A stretch of 64,000 nucleotides of DNA, taken from positions 79,062,925 to 79,126,924 of the forward strand of contig CM038225.1 in the NCBI GenBank assembly GCA_021442155.1, written 5' to 3'. Of this stretch, positions 38,421-51,416 are shown piece after piece. Below the pieces are notes generated by a model that saw only the letters and a list, made by a program, of their open reading frames with translations, did no database searches and was not told where the DNA came from. A program made the position numbers and the translations under genes. Within the stretch, counting starts at the first letter, position 1, and each line of letters starts with the position of its first letter. This DNA comes from Cymbidium sinense (Eukaryota > Streptophyta > Magnoliopsida > Asparagales > Orchidaceae).

Positions 38421-38570
38421 ATCACTTGAGGATGCATTTTTTTTATTTTTATATGTATTATTATTATTTTGTGAATTTTGATTCTTTCTTATATCATCAT
38501 GTTAATGTCTTTGTCAATGATAAATTTTTTTTAGTTGATATGCTCTTATTTTATTTTACTTTGGGTGATT

Positions 38571-38735
38571 GGTCAAAATATTATGCTAACACATGGATGA
38601 GGCCATGGAAGTCCACCAAAAACCTTTTGGCTTATCTAGGTATTAGTCAAAAAATTTGACATCTTACTATGGAAGAGGCCGTGGGATGTCCCAAGGACCT
38701 TTTGACTATCCTAGGTATTAGCCAAAGTATTACTT
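38571..38735. repeat. Two-copy ~83-bp tandem repeat after the antisense frame
   Basis: Both copies contain tatggatgaggcc or tatggaagaggcc, then ccttttg, ct(t)atc and taggtattag(t/c)caaa. Confidence 0.85.
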
Positions 38736-38879
38736 GACTTCTTACAATGGAATAGGTCAGATCAAGTCCCCATGGGATTGATCATGCCGAGATACAACAG
38801 TTGCATTTCTCAAGTGGGAGGATTAAATGAAGGAGATTTTATATGCACAAGCTTGAAAAGCTATAAATTCATTACTCTC

Positions 38880-41800
38880 TAATAAGTTGTGATACAATCA
38901 TAAGATGATTTTAATACATATATGAGTTTGAAGAGGAAATGACACAGAGACAAATAAAAGTTATAATAATTATGCGATAGAGTATTGATAATATTTTTGA
39001 GATTCTCGTGTTCCAAGTTTGAGGTAAAGTTTTTTCCTGGATCCTTGAGCTTGAATGTTCGCTTACCATAGCTATAACCCATATGGGCCATCCCAAAGAG
39101 GTGAGAGTTTATTGCATTGAGGCCTTTACTGCAGATTTGAGACTTTAGACCAAGTCACCGATAGATATGGGATGGTTTTACTACAAGTGACAAACTACCC
39201 TTTGGTGATAGAGGCTCCAAGTAGGGCCATGTCACGAGTTTGAGTAGGTCCAGTCTTTGTGGTTTTTCTTCATTACCATGATCGAATAATTGAAATCTTG
39301 GACTTGGAACTCTGATATCCACTGGTATAATAACTTCTGTGCTGAAATACAAGTTATATGGTGTCTCACCAGTCAGGGTTCGTGATGTAGTGCGGCAAGC
39401 CCAAAGAATATTAAAAAGCTCATCAACCCATTGCCCCTCAGCCTTCTCAAGACGTGTTTTTAGTCCTTTGAGTATAGTCCTATTGGTAGAGCTTGATTAA
39501 ATACGTTGGTTTGAGGATGTCTTCTGATTATATAGTTGAATGAAGATCTTTGCAAGAAAGGCGTAAAGACTTTTTTTAGTGGGTTCCATTGTCATTGATG
39601 ATCTTTGAAGGCGAATCAACATACTATATTTTTCTAAATAAATTATTTAGCATTTTCCTTCGTAGTTTTAATGAGTGGTTCGGCTTCCACCCATTTAGTA
39701 AAGTAGTCGATGACTAAAATGATAAACTTTCATTGCCCTGATACTTTTGAAAAAGGTCCCATGATATCAATTCCCCACTGAGCAAAAGGTCATGGGCTTT
39801 GAAGGGATGAGAGCTCTATATACGACATGTGAGAGAGGTTAGAGTGCAACTGACAACTTGCACATTTTTTGTGAACTCCAAAGCATCTTATTTCATCGTA
39901 GCCAATAGAACCCTTGCCTTCTAATTTTAATGGCTAGCGCCCTTCCTCCTAGGTGTTCTCCACATATCCCTGAGTGAACCTCTCTTAATGTGTAATCGGC
40001 CTCTGATGGTGAGAGGCATTTGAGGTATGACCCAGAAAAAGCTCATTTGTATAGTTCACCTCCGATAATAATAAAGTTTAATGCTTGTCTTTTGAGATGA
40101 GTTGCAGCAGTTGGGTCTTCAGGAAGGATCTCTTATTGTAGAAAAGATAGGATGAGGTCCATCTATGAAGGTTCCTTTATCTCATTAATTGCTTGTATTA
40201 CCCATGACCCTTGGATACTAAGAAAATATATTTCTTCAACATGCCTTCTCTTAAATAGATCTCCAGTAGATGTAGCAAGCTTAGCGAGCGTCCATTCTTC
40301 TCTCGATGTGAATGATTTGATGTGTCTTGAAATGGGCAAGAAGTGACTTCACTAAGTTGAGGTATTTGGGATTATGAGTATTAAAGTTTCCCTCAACGGG
40401 AGGCGACAAAGGCGAGAGTTGTGGATCACTAAGTTTTGAGCTTCCAATGATGAGTCTCAACCTTGTGATGAGAGCCTCATATTGACCATATTATTAGTTG
40501 TAAAATTTTTAAGAGTAAGGTATTACTCTGGGGGAAATAAGAAAGATTCTGCTCACAGACAGATTTCAAGCTCCATCAACATAGAGGGTCCATTGAGGAG
40601 ATGAAAGGCGTGTAGTAGATAGCTCATTTGGAGTTGGGGTAGTGCATTCCATTATAAAGTCTGTGAGTATTTGAGACTTTATATCAGGTCGAGGTAGGAA
40701 ATGGATATCAAACTCTCCCAGTTCTACAGACCATTTAATTAACCTCCCAGATGCCTCAGATTTGTAGAATGGCCCTTAATGATAAATGTGTGCGATAGTG
40801 TGAGCTTGGAAGTATGGACACAATTTTTTGTGAAAACTAAAAAAGCCACCTTATCGGATGGATAACTTTCTATATCGAGAGAATTTTTGTGACATAGTAA
40901 ATTGGTCATTGTATCTCATTTTTTTCTCACTAAAACGAGCTTATCGCATGGGAAGAGACTACGAAATATAAGTATAACATCTCTCCTTGAATAGGCTTGC
41001 ATAGTAGGGGTGGAGATGTTAAATACTCCATGCTCAAGTAGACTAATATTCATTCATATTGAAAATTATTATTTTTAGCTCCCTTTAATATTTTAAAGAA
41101 TGACAACTATTTGTCCCTAGAACGGGCTAGAAAATGGGATAAGGCAGTAATTCATTCATTCAAACTTTGAACTTCTTTGATATTCTTCGGAGGGGTCATA
41201 TCTTTGAGAGCTTTGATTTTCTCGGGATCCACATAGTGGGTTACCATAAACCCGAAATTTTCGATGTAACCCCAAAAGCACACTTGGTCGTTAAGTCGCA
41301 TGTTATAATGTCGAAGGTTAAAGCATATTTCTAAGTCGAAATATGTTGTGATTCTTCCAAACTTTTACTAATATGTCATCCACATATACCTCCATTGTCC
41401 CTAATAGATCTTTAAAACCTTGTTCATAAGGTGATAGTAAGCACCATCTTTTTAACCTAAATAACACTTGGTAACAGTATAAACTTTATATGTTTGAAAT
41501 GTTGCTTCTTCATCTGTTGGGTCCAATTTTATTTGGTTGTAATCAGAGTAAGCATCCAAAAAATTGAGCATTTGATGTCCAGATGTAGCGTCGACCATGT
41601 GATCAATTCGAGAAAGAGGAAAACTATCTTTTGGGAAAGCTTTATTAAGGTCGATTAATGTCAATTCTATGTTCCATTTATTTTCTTAACCATGACAATA
41701 TTTACTAGCCATGTAGGTAATGTCTCATTATGAAATCTGGAGCTTGTTAACTTTTGTTCAATAGCGGAGGCGATCGGTGTAAAACTCTTCTTTTGGATGA

Positions 41801-42000
41801 TCGGTTTGTATGTTGGATCAATCTTGAGTGTATGATCACATTGGTCGACCCGGCATATCCATGGACTCCCGAAGATGTCTTGATTTCGCAGAAGTCTATG
41901 TATTTTTCCCTTTGTTCTTAAAGCAGACCACTTGCCTTTGTAGTGGTTGGTCATCGATAATGCCAGAAGTCTTCTCTAAAGCTTTCACGGGGTACTTCTT
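38880..42000 (-). pseudogene. Gypsy pol: reverse transcriptase, RNase H and integrase, degenerate
   Basis: Minus strand, right to left. The RT start has HTLKIDPTYKPIIQKK and LVNIVMVKKINGT (41667-41954). RT motif B has DLNKAFPKDSFPL and FLDAYSDYNQIKL (41452-41664). The catalytic MEVYVDDILVK lies at about 41364-41395. RNase H starts with WTLYVDGA at about 40570-40600. Integrase remnants include EGQWVDELFNILWACRTT (about 39385-39445), GETPYNLYFSTEVIIPVDI near 39300-39365, and a LPQTWNT-like end near 39000-39030. This is the Ty3/gypsy order. Stops and frame breaks occur every 70-100 codons. The YVDD aspartates survive, but an active polyprotein is not possible. Confidence 0.93.
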
Positions 42001-42029
42001 TATCTCAAAAATTAAAATTTTTGATACTG

Positions 42030-44040
42030 AAGGTCACAAAAGGGCGTGGTTGAGCTTGTCTGAGGTAACATGATTGTGCTTAATATGAGGTATTGAAGTG
42101 ACTGCATCGAAAATTGATTGGAGGGGCCTTCCGAAGATAGCGTTATATGCTGAATCTGACTTAACCACCGTGAATTGGATTGAATAAGTCACTTGTCGAA
42201 TTCTCAGGACAAAGAAGGGTGATTGTCCCTCTACTGCACAGGTGATTATCAAACCCGTATAATGGTCACATGAGTTGGAGCTTTTCTAAGCCCATGCTAA
42301 GAAAGGTGGAGTAAAATAAGATATCAACGAACTCTCATTGTCAATCAAAATTCTCTTAACATTATAAGATGGGTCACCGATCCTCGTGACCGAGACAAGT
42401 GGATCTTGATGAGGAACATGGACTCCTTCTAAGTCTGAGTCATTCAAAGTGATGGTGTGATCAATACGAGATTTTTTTAACTCTGGTTCTTCAGAGGTGG
42501 CAATGAGGACTTGATTCGATAGTAGTGGTCTTCCAGCGATTATTTCAATTTCCCCAACTGTTTGATGACTATTTTGTTTACGTGATGATTGTCCGGTTGC
42601 CCCGGTTGGAGTTATGTTTATTTGAGTCGATTGATTCTTCACAAATCGAATGCAGATATCCTTGAATGAACGATTTCTCGATTGCTGAGTTGTTTACGCC
42701 TCGTAGTATGTCCATGACTTCGATGAAAGTGACAATATTGCTCCTGATTTCTTGAATTTGGTTTCAGTGAATGTGGCCACTTGATGGTTTCTTCATCTCG
42801 AATGACCATCAGGATGTTAACACGAGATGTGTTCAATGGTGTGTATTCCTTTTTTGGTCGTGGTTCACGTCGTTGATGTGAGGGTTGTGGAGGGAGATCA
42901 CGACTATCTTGTTGCCTCTTTTGATGGGACTGTCGGTCCGCATTTCCTGGGGCACTCTTACGTTTTCTTATAGATTGTTCAAATTATTTGTGATGGGCAT
43001 TAATAGCCTCATCGGCAAAAATTTGTGCTTCCACACGATGAACCAAGTTGGCATATGAGCGAATCAGATCTCGTATTAGTGATGTAAAAGGCCACAGGCG
43101 AGCCTCAAGAAAACTCCTCTTAATGGTTCGAGATTACACTCAAGTATTTGGCGAGCTTCAAGGACCTCTAGAAGTATTCCTTTGATTCACCCTCATTTGA
43201 TGAATTCGAGATGGGAGGAATCTTTAATGATCCTCCGGTTGTATGAATGTTCCATAAAAATCTTGGCGAGTTCATCAAAGGTATGGATGGATCCCCTTGG
43301 AAGGGAGTAGAACTAAGTGCAAGCTTTCCCCTTGAGGGTAACAGGAAAGACTTGACAAAGCAGTGTGTCAGGGGCTCATTGGATATGCATGATGGTCCTG
43401 TAATGGTCTATGTGTTCATATAGGTCGGTTTCCCCATCATAAGAGTGAAGCTCAGAAGCTTGAACCCTACGGGAATGGGATGTTGAAGAATAACCTCAAT
43501 CAGAGGTGAAGACTCCTGATAGCCGTGATGAGAGAGAATATGATTTCCATCTTTATAATGAAGTTCTTCTCGCACCAAGCGTTATAATTCTACATGTATA
43601 ACATGATGAGTGGAGTCAGCAGGATGAGAATGTATCAAGTTACCAGCAATAATTGATGGATTAGCAGTCGGTTGAGCTGCACGTGATGGATGAGTAGAAC
43701 TAGCAGTGTCAAGAAGATCAGCATCACCGTGTGGAAGTGGAGGAACTTCAGCCTGATGGCGAGAAGGCCCCGCATTATCATTTTGACCTCCCACGGCTAG
43801 ATGTGTTTGCCGTGATAGTGGCTATTGTGTTCCTCGTAAAAGTTAGATCATCTCATTTTAAGACTCTTCCATTCGGCGCACACGATCTTCTAAGGAGATT
43901 CCTATAGCGCCTTCACCTATCAGGGGGAAATGAGGCAGAATCTTGGCGTCCTTGGTTCAAGGATTGGTTTTGAGAGTGACGGGAGTTGGAGCGGGAGGCT
44001 CTGTTGTTATGAGTATTGCGCCTATTGGCCATAATGAGGG
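42030..44040 (-). pseudogene. Gypsy gag and protease, degenerate
   Basis: Minus strand. The gag N-terminal part (43582-43794) is a low-complexity segment rich in Ala, Ser, His and Pro. The capsid-like region spans about 42900-43560. A zinc-knuckle-like YCHFHRSHGHTT follows NILMVIRDEETIKWP (42639-42836); this is the usual plant gypsy pattern, but the last Cys is replaced. The protease-like part has VKRILIDNESSLISYF (about 42310-42365), where a DxGSS-type active site would normally read D-S/E-G-S-S; here it reads DNESS. Its end has SAYNAIFGRP (about 42120-42150). Confidence 0.88.
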
Positions 44041-44072
44041 TGTTCACTAAAATTGTTATTGAGGGGGTCATT

Positions 44073-44092
44073 TCCCACATATGGCGCCAAAC
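44073..44092 (-). promoter_or_regulatory. Primer-binding site of the Tat-like element
   Basis: Directly inside the 5' LTR the minus strand reads gtttggcgccatatgtggg. A TGGCGCC start is usual for many plant gypsy elements. The trailing bases differ from the common version, consistent with decay. Confidence 0.75.
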
Positions 44093-44950
44093 TGTTGCAT
44101 GCTAGAAAACCAGTTGTGGTAGAGTAAACATTTACACTTTAGCTTTGTTGCGGAGTTCAGCACACACAAAGATGTTTGAAGAGTTAATAAGAAAACTCCA
44201 TAATTTTTACATGAAAAAATCTCGAAAAGAGGAAAAATCACGGGGCCTAGCCCAGTAAAAATCTTCCACTATGTATCTGTTTCAGAGTACAAAATTTCCT
44301 CGATAATGAGATTACAAAATTGTATATGAGAAGGGCTGACAATGGGAATCCCAAAATCAGACAACAACAGCTATATAGTCACGTTCAGGTCAATGATGAT
44401 TGACGGCGATAGTGGTCGTCGGTGACGACCGCCGATGGAGATTAATGACAATGAGGATTGACGGTAGCGGTATTGCGGTGGCAGCGATGGTTGGCCAACG
44501 AGGGTGGTCGGTGTCAGTGATATTATGCTCGGAGGATTTTCAAGCTTTAGAGCTCTCTCCTCTCTTTTGCTTGGGCTCCCCTGATGTGAAGAATGAGGAG
44601 CTATTTATAGATTTGAGGAGTGGTGTTTCTATAAATACATGCAAAATATGAACCACTCCACTCCGTCGGACGACACAAAATGATTCATTTGATCATTTGA
44701 TGTATTTTAAGGATTTGAATGCTCAAATAAAGTCAGAATTATGAGATCTTGGGCTTGTTAGATCCGGCTCATCAAGATGCTCTATTTGACTATAAACACT
44801 CCATGTTTGAGAGCTATTTAGGGATTTAACTGATATCCCAAAATTTCTAATGATATTTTAAGTGCTTGATCTCGACCAGTTTCAACTTTGAATCAGCTTG
44901 CTTTTAACATCAAGATTCATGCTTCGATTAGTAGAATTTTCGTCATATCA
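44093..44950 (-). repeat. 5' LTR of the Tat-like gypsy element
   Basis: About 858 bp. On the minus strand it starts TGATATGACG and ends GCATGCAACA. A TATA-like box, tctataaatagc (minus strand, about 44601-44613), sits inside and has a counterpart in the 3' LTR (near 35022). Confidence 0.92.
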
Positions 44951-45514
44951 ATGATAATTGAGGGTGTATAAATTTTAGAAGACATAATTTTATGTTTGGG
45001 TCAAAAGCCATAAAATGCATAAGAAATAAATTGAAGCCTATGTTGACCTCACTTTTGGAGTGACATCTCAACTTTCTCATCATAGGTCTAGATTCTTATA
45101 GACACTAAGAGTTCCATAGTCTTAACACTTCTAGTGATTAGGTGAACACTTAACCTAACCCTAGAGACTTAGAAGAGTTAGCCATAGAGATTTAGAAGAG
45201 ACTTGCTTGCCCTATAGCCCAAACCCAATCCTTGCTTCCTTCTTTTAAACCAAACCTCAAATTCAAATTCCAAAATCAAATCCAACTATCCAATGATTGA
45301 AATTCATCACCAAATTCAAACTCCAAATCCCTTTCCTAGGCCCTTTGATTTTATCTTATGGACTTAGCCTTAATCAAATCCCAATCAACCCCAATCCAAT
45401 TAATTTTCTCAATTATCAAATCCAATCTCAAATCAAATTCCAAATCATAAATCAATTCCAAAATTCCAAATGATTGAAACCCATGATTAATTCCAAATTT
45501 TAAAATATCTTCCT

Positions 45515-46500
45515 AAGCCATATGAACCACCTTCATGTGCTTAGCCAAAACTCCTTCAAATCAACTAGAACTTGGTTGATTTCTTTATAAATCAAGCATT
45601 CCTTTATTTATTTTTTCAAATATAAATGAAATCTAAATTTAAACTTTTTAAATCAACTCAAAACAAATCAAACCAAATCAAGACCCTTCTTAAGCCATAT
45701 GGACTTACCTCCATAAATCTAACCAAAACTCCTTCAAGCCAACTCAAACTTGGTTGATTTATTTATAAATTAACCATTACTTCATTTATGTTCACAAATA
45801 CAAATGAAATCCAAATTCAAACCTTTCAAATAAAATCAAAATAAATCAAACCAAATCAAGACCCTTCTTAAGCCATATGGACCTACCTCCATAAACCTAA
45901 CCAAAACTCTTTCAAATCAACTCAAACTTGGTTGATTTCTTTATAAACAATCATTTCTTCATTTATGTTCACAAATATAAATGAAATCTAAATTCAAATA
46001 TTTCAAATCAAATAAAAAAAGTCAAACCAAATAAAGACCCTTTTTAAACCATATAGACCTACCTCCATAAACCTAACCAAAACTCCTTCAAACCAACTCA
46101 AACTTGGTTGATTTTTTATAAATCAATCATTTCTTCATTTATGTTCATAAATATAAATGAAACCAAATTCAAACCTTTCAATTTAAATCAAAAAAAATCA
46201 AACCAAATTAAAATCCAATTTAGCCCTTTCAACCTACATCCCTAAGCTTAATCAAATTTGCTTCCAAATCACTCCAAACTCAAGTGATTTTCTCATGGAT
46301 CATTTATATCTTCATTTATATTCATATCCAAACCTTTCAATTTAATCAAAATCAAACCAAATTAAAATCCAATTTAGCCCTTTCAACTACATCCTAGCTT
46401 AATCAAATTTGCTTCCAAATCACTCCAAACTCAAGTGATTTTCTCATGACTCATTTATATCTTCATTTATATTCACAAATATAAATGAAATATATCAAAA
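45515..46500. repeat. ~177-bp tandem array, four units plus two shorter derived units
   Basis: The string aagccatat(g/a) starts units at 45515, 45692, 45870 and 46046, a spacing of 176-178 bp. Each unit has cctacctccataaacctaac, aactcaaacttggttgattt, ttcatttatgttcacaaat and ccaaatcaagaccc. From about 46215 two shorter units (about 155 bp) have aatttagccctttcaac and ttgcttccaaatcactccaa instead. Confidence 0.93.
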
Positions 46501-46799
46501 TGACCAAACTAAACTCAAATCAAACCAAATTCCCCATTTTAGCCCTTTTAGCCAAACATTTGAACTTGGCTTAATAAAACCCAAATCAACTCAAAACTCA
46601 TGGACTTCTTTATGAGTCAATCATTCCTTCAATCATGGATCCAAATATAAACATAAACCACCAATATAAAACCAAAACTAAGCCAACCCAAATCAAGCCC
46701 AAGTTAACCCTTATGACTTGAAATTGTCATATGAACCAAAACCCATTTGGCTCCAAACCAATTGCAATTGGATTTATATTTCAATCCTAAGCTCATATG

Positions 46800-47650
46800 T
46801 GAGTTCAACCAAACTTGAATCAAGCCTTGATCAAACCAATTGATACATTTAGGCTCACTTGACCCAAAGTGACCTAAAGGACTTTATTTTTAGCCAAGTT
46901 CTAATCCAACCTAAATTAGATTGAACTGAGCTCATCTAAACTCAATCATGATCAACAATCATCATGGGGTGATCAACCACCTTGAATTGGGTCAAACCAA
47001 GTCAAACTTAGCCTTTGACCAAGTCAACATTTAGCCCAAATGAAATCCAAACTAGCCAAAATTCATCATATGCCAAATTGATTGAAACCATTGACCCAAA
47101 CCCATTCATAATCAATGATTGAACATGACCAAGTCATCAATTGAGCCAAACCAAGCCTAATTGGCCACTTGACCTAAGTTGACCCAAATTGGCCTAAAAG
47201 CCAAAATGGGTCAAATCATGATTTAATCCAAATTGATTGCAACCAATGGCTCAAGTTCATTCCAAATCACTTATTGAACTTGACCAAAGCCATGATTGAG
47301 CCCAAGTTGACCAATTGGTCAACTTGACCCAACCTAACCCAAATTGACCAAAATTCAAATTAATTCAAAATTAAACCAAACCAAAGCCTACAATCATTTT
47401 TAATCAACCAATTGAACTTGACTCAACACCTAACCCAACCTAATTTGGTCAAATTGGTCAATCAACTTGACCTTTTTGAATCCAAATGAGTCAAATTCAA
47501 ACCTAGGCCAAACCAATCTAAATTAATTGAACCAAAACATCCAAATCATCATATGAACCTAACCCAAGCCTTGGTTTGACCCAATTTGACCAATTGGTCA
47601 ACCCAACCCAACTTAACCCAAATGAACCCATTTTGACCAAATGAAGCCAA
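46800..47650. repeat. TTGACC/GGTCAA-rich degenerate repeat
   Basis: About 19 TTGACC or GGTCAA hexamers can be counted by eye in roughly 850 bp. Two of them form the palindrome ttgaccaattggtcaa (47308-47323 and about 47585-47600). No frame is visible. Confidence 0.8.
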
Positions 47651-50596
47651 ATCCCTCCAAACCAACTTATGGACCAGCTTAGTCAAACCCAACCCAAGCA
47701 TGCCCTACTTCATTCCCAAATCAGCCTAAAAGCCAAGAACCCCACCGAATTAGCCATCAAACCATAGGATTTAAACCTTAAAACCAATGGATCAAGCTAA
47801 AGTCAACAACCCCATAGCCTTTTCACTCAAAAGAACCTTCCCATGACTCACCTAGAACACATAATCCACCCTAGGTCAGCCAAGGACCCTTGCGAGGTGA
47901 GGTGACTCACCCCCAACCCAAACTGAACACCCATTAGATCAAGCCCATGGGAACTTTGCACATTGGGTCCATGGCAACTCCCCATAACTCCTCCCATCCT
48001 CGGCATGACCGACTTGATGGAGACAACCTGACAATGGTGCCAAGTGAAAACGTCGCATCCTCGTCCCAATGATGGAAAATTGAGGGATATACCCCCTCAA
48101 TTCAAAGACAATTTCACACATAATCAACTCGTGTGAGTCCCTAAGCACATTCCAAGCTCCCTTAGAGCAATTTGAAGGATCCCCAAGCCCTCTCCATTCG
48201 GCCATTGCCATTTTCTTGTAAAAGCCAAAACAGGACACCCTTCCCTCAAGCAATACTTCCTCTCCACTAAACTAATTCCAAATTCCTTGCACCCACACCA
48301 TCCTCATACCCAATCAAAGCCAACCAAACCATTTCCACATCTTCCAAAGCACCAGAGGTATGAGTTCAATCAAAGTCGAGCTGCACGCATGGGATTGGTC
48401 AACCAAGCACCCTAGGCCAAATTGAGCTTGAACTTTCAACTTCCAACAAGGTGAATCTACCTCGCGTACCGCCAAACATTAGCTCTAGTGAGGTAATTCC
48501 TCAAAATCATAGCTTTAGGCCTCTGTGCATTGGTCTTTCGTGAAAGAAATCTCCATGTCGAGGGATTTCAGCCGTAGGATATGATTACTTGCTCTCTTAT
48601 ATGGTGTAGGATCCATTTGATCCCAATCCGAGCTCAGGTGAGCTCAGATCGAAAGGAGGCAGATGAATGATGATCATCTTTTGTCACTCGTGAACAAGAA
48701 AGATCACGAGCCATCCATCTCACGTGATTGAGATGAACGGCTTTGATCAAATCCCATGATTTGATTTCTCCCTAACCCATGAAAATCATGGTCGCCCCGA
48801 TCTTAGATCGACCACCCCGAAAGCACGCCCACGCCGAAGTTAGCACACGTGTGATGTGACTACTTAAATAGCCAATCCCATTGTGCCAATGGAAAGCGTC
48901 GCGTTCATGGCTCGATTGGATTAAAGGCTTAATTTGGTCTAATTAATTGGTTTTTAATCCTCAAACTTCCTAAAATCATAACTAATTGTAGAAAAAATCC
49001 AAAAAAAATGCAAACTTAGGCTCATTTTGAAGATATTTTAGAGGAGAATCTAGGAAAATTATAATTAAGATTTTGAATAGTGATTTTAGATTAATTAGGA
49101 TTTTATCAAAAAATTAATTAGTTTAATTACTCATCAATTAAGCACTTAATTAATCTCAAATTTTTTGTGTATGTTGAGGGGGATGACCTTTGCCTCTCCT
49201 ATTTTTTTGGGATTTTATTGATTGCTTAATTAGAAAAATCATTTGAGTAAGCCCTAATCACTCTCTTAATCCAATTAATTATAATTAAGGAATGGATGGT
49301 AACTTGATTAATCATTTGAACATAATTATCCATGCTAAACAGTAAGATCACTAAGGGAATGTGATTGGGGGATATTTTTCCTAATTTATTTCCTAAGCCT
49401 TCTTTATCTTTAAAAATCAAATTAATTAATGGGTTAATGGAATGGTTAATTAATTAATTAAGTGATTAAATCTTCAAAATAAGAAAATCAAAACCTAATT
49501 GAATATTTAAATGATTTAGGGATTAGGATTGTGGCATTTCCCTTGATCCTTTCTCCTAAGTTGATTTCATCATTCAAATTAAAACATAACCAAAATATTT
49601 AATCAATTCATTAAAAGCTTAATGAAATTAAAATTAAAAAATCAATTCATCCTCACCTAAGCAACCTTTAATTGATCTTGGGTAGCTCCTTGGGTGTTCA
49701 ATAACCCAAGGTGAGAGGTAATAAAAATATGGTTGGCTCACATGTGTGAAGAAAATCATAAGATTAATTAAGTGAGTTCTCTTAAGTTTAATTAACTATT
49801 AATCATAAGTAAATTACATTAGGCCCTTTTCATTTCCTAGGAGCATTGCAAATTTACTTTTCATGTGGTTGCATATCATATTGATTTATTATTAATTAGT
49901 TAATTAACTTAAGATGATATAAGTAAGGGATAATTAATTCATTTAATTTATACCTTAATATAATCAAAACATAAAATCAACTTAAGTATTCTTCATTAAA
50001 CCAAACTAATTCACACATGGGGAAATGGGTTAGGATTAGCAAATATTTCTCATATTTCTTAAATCAAATCAAATTCAAAGATAAAAAATGCCTTTAAAAA
50101 ATTTTGGTTCATTTTAAATAGCCTTATTTAATATGATTGTCCTTAGGAATTAATTAGAGTGAAAGAAATTATGTGTTTATATTCCTTTATTTCTTTCTAA
50201 TCATGCTAAATATTATTTTCTATATGAAATCATGCATTCATTTCTTTTGAAAATTAATTAAATAAAATATTTTCTTTTATGCCAAATTGCATGTGTTGGC
50301 TAAAAATAATGATATGAGTGACTATTATCACTATTAAACCAAAAAAATATTTTCAAAACATATAAATCAATTATTACAAATAAAGTAATGCTAATTACAA
50401 ATACTTATATGCTTGTATGTGATGATAGTATAAGATGTGTACTATGAAGTTCTCTTTCCTTCTCTTAATATGAATAAGCATAGGATTTGCAAGTGTATAG
50501 TTCATTTGAAAAGAACATAACATTTGCCTAAATCTATTCCTATGCATCTCGATGTTAAGACTTAGGAAGGATTTTCATATTACACATGTAAATCAT

Positions 50597-51050
50597 ACAA
50601 CCAAATCAAACATAATTTCTTGCATGATTCCTTATCCATTTGGTTCTTTTGTACATTCATGTATTTGAAAAAGTGGTATAACAGACCCCAGAGGCTTTAA
50701 GTAGCCCTAAGTAGGTCTTGTACCTTATGTCCCTAGTGTAGAAAATAATGACACCGCACTCACTTAAAACTCTTATACATATGCATGTATGATGTGGCCA
50801 ATGAATAAAGAATCAAAAATCAAACAAATAAAACATAACTTTTGCATGGATTTTCTTATCCTTATAGTTATTCATACATTTACATGTATCTAAGAAAAGT
50901 GGTATATTAGTTTGGACATCTGGTCAAGAAGTAGCCCTAAGTAGGTCTACTTACGCCTTTGTAGAAAATAATGGCGTCAGATTAATTATAACTTTTATAC
51001 ATGTGAATGTGTATTTATCTAATGGATGAAAAATTCCTCTTTTCTATAAC
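50597..51050. repeat. ~220-bp tandem duplication
   Basis: Unit 1 from about 50597 and unit 2 from about 50817 share atcaaacataa or aaataaaacataac, gcatg(a/g)att, tatccttat or ccatttgg, aaaagtggtata, gtagccctaagtaggtct and gtagaaaataatg. Confidence 0.85.
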
Positions 51051-51383
51051 AAAAGACATGCATTCATAATTCAATTAACAAATGAAATATTTAAATTCAA
51101 AATACACTTCTTTGCATTCATCATCAAAGTGCCAAGATTTACATTGCATGTATGTATGCTTAGATTATTCATATGCATGGTATACATGATGGAAAGAAAT
51201 GAATGAGTGTGTGTTATGTGATAGTAATCCACTTTAATTAATCCTAAGACCTTTATTATTGAATAGGCTATTTAAAATGAATCTAAACCAAGGGTTATTA
51301 AAACACATAATAAGCTATTCATTAAAAGAAATTCATTAATCAACTTACCTTAGAAATGACATAAGGTAGGAATAAAAGAGAGA

Positions 51384-51416
51384 CTCTCTCTCTCTATCTC
51401 TCTCTCTCTCTCTCTT
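51384..51416. repeat. (CT)n microsatellite
   Basis: CT repeat with one 'at' interruption. Confidence 0.95.

Larger units (their letters stand above)
34452..44950 (-). mobile_element. Full-length, decayed Ty3/gypsy retrotransposon of Tat-like type (minus strand)
   Basis: Two LTRs bound the element: 3' LTR about 34452-35365 and 5' LTR 44093-44950. Just inside the 5' LTR is a primer-binding-site-like tggcgccatatgtgg (minus strand). Just inside the 3' LTR is the purine tract aaatatgggggcaac, directly before TGATATG. The order gag, protease, reverse transcriptase, RNase H, integrase is the Ty3/gypsy order. The integrase ends near 38900, leaving about 3.5 kb before the 3' LTR. A long 3' internal region of this kind, with tandem repeats and extra reading frames, is known for the Tat lineage (Ogre, Retand, Grande). 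All frames are interrupted. The LTRs have diverged visibly, with substitutions and indels, so the insertion is old. Confidence 0.92.

Noticed and set aside
47848..48253. Minus-strand frames of 73 and 104 codons
   Set aside because: They overlap each other in different frames in the GC-richer part of a non-coding repeat; no domain seen.
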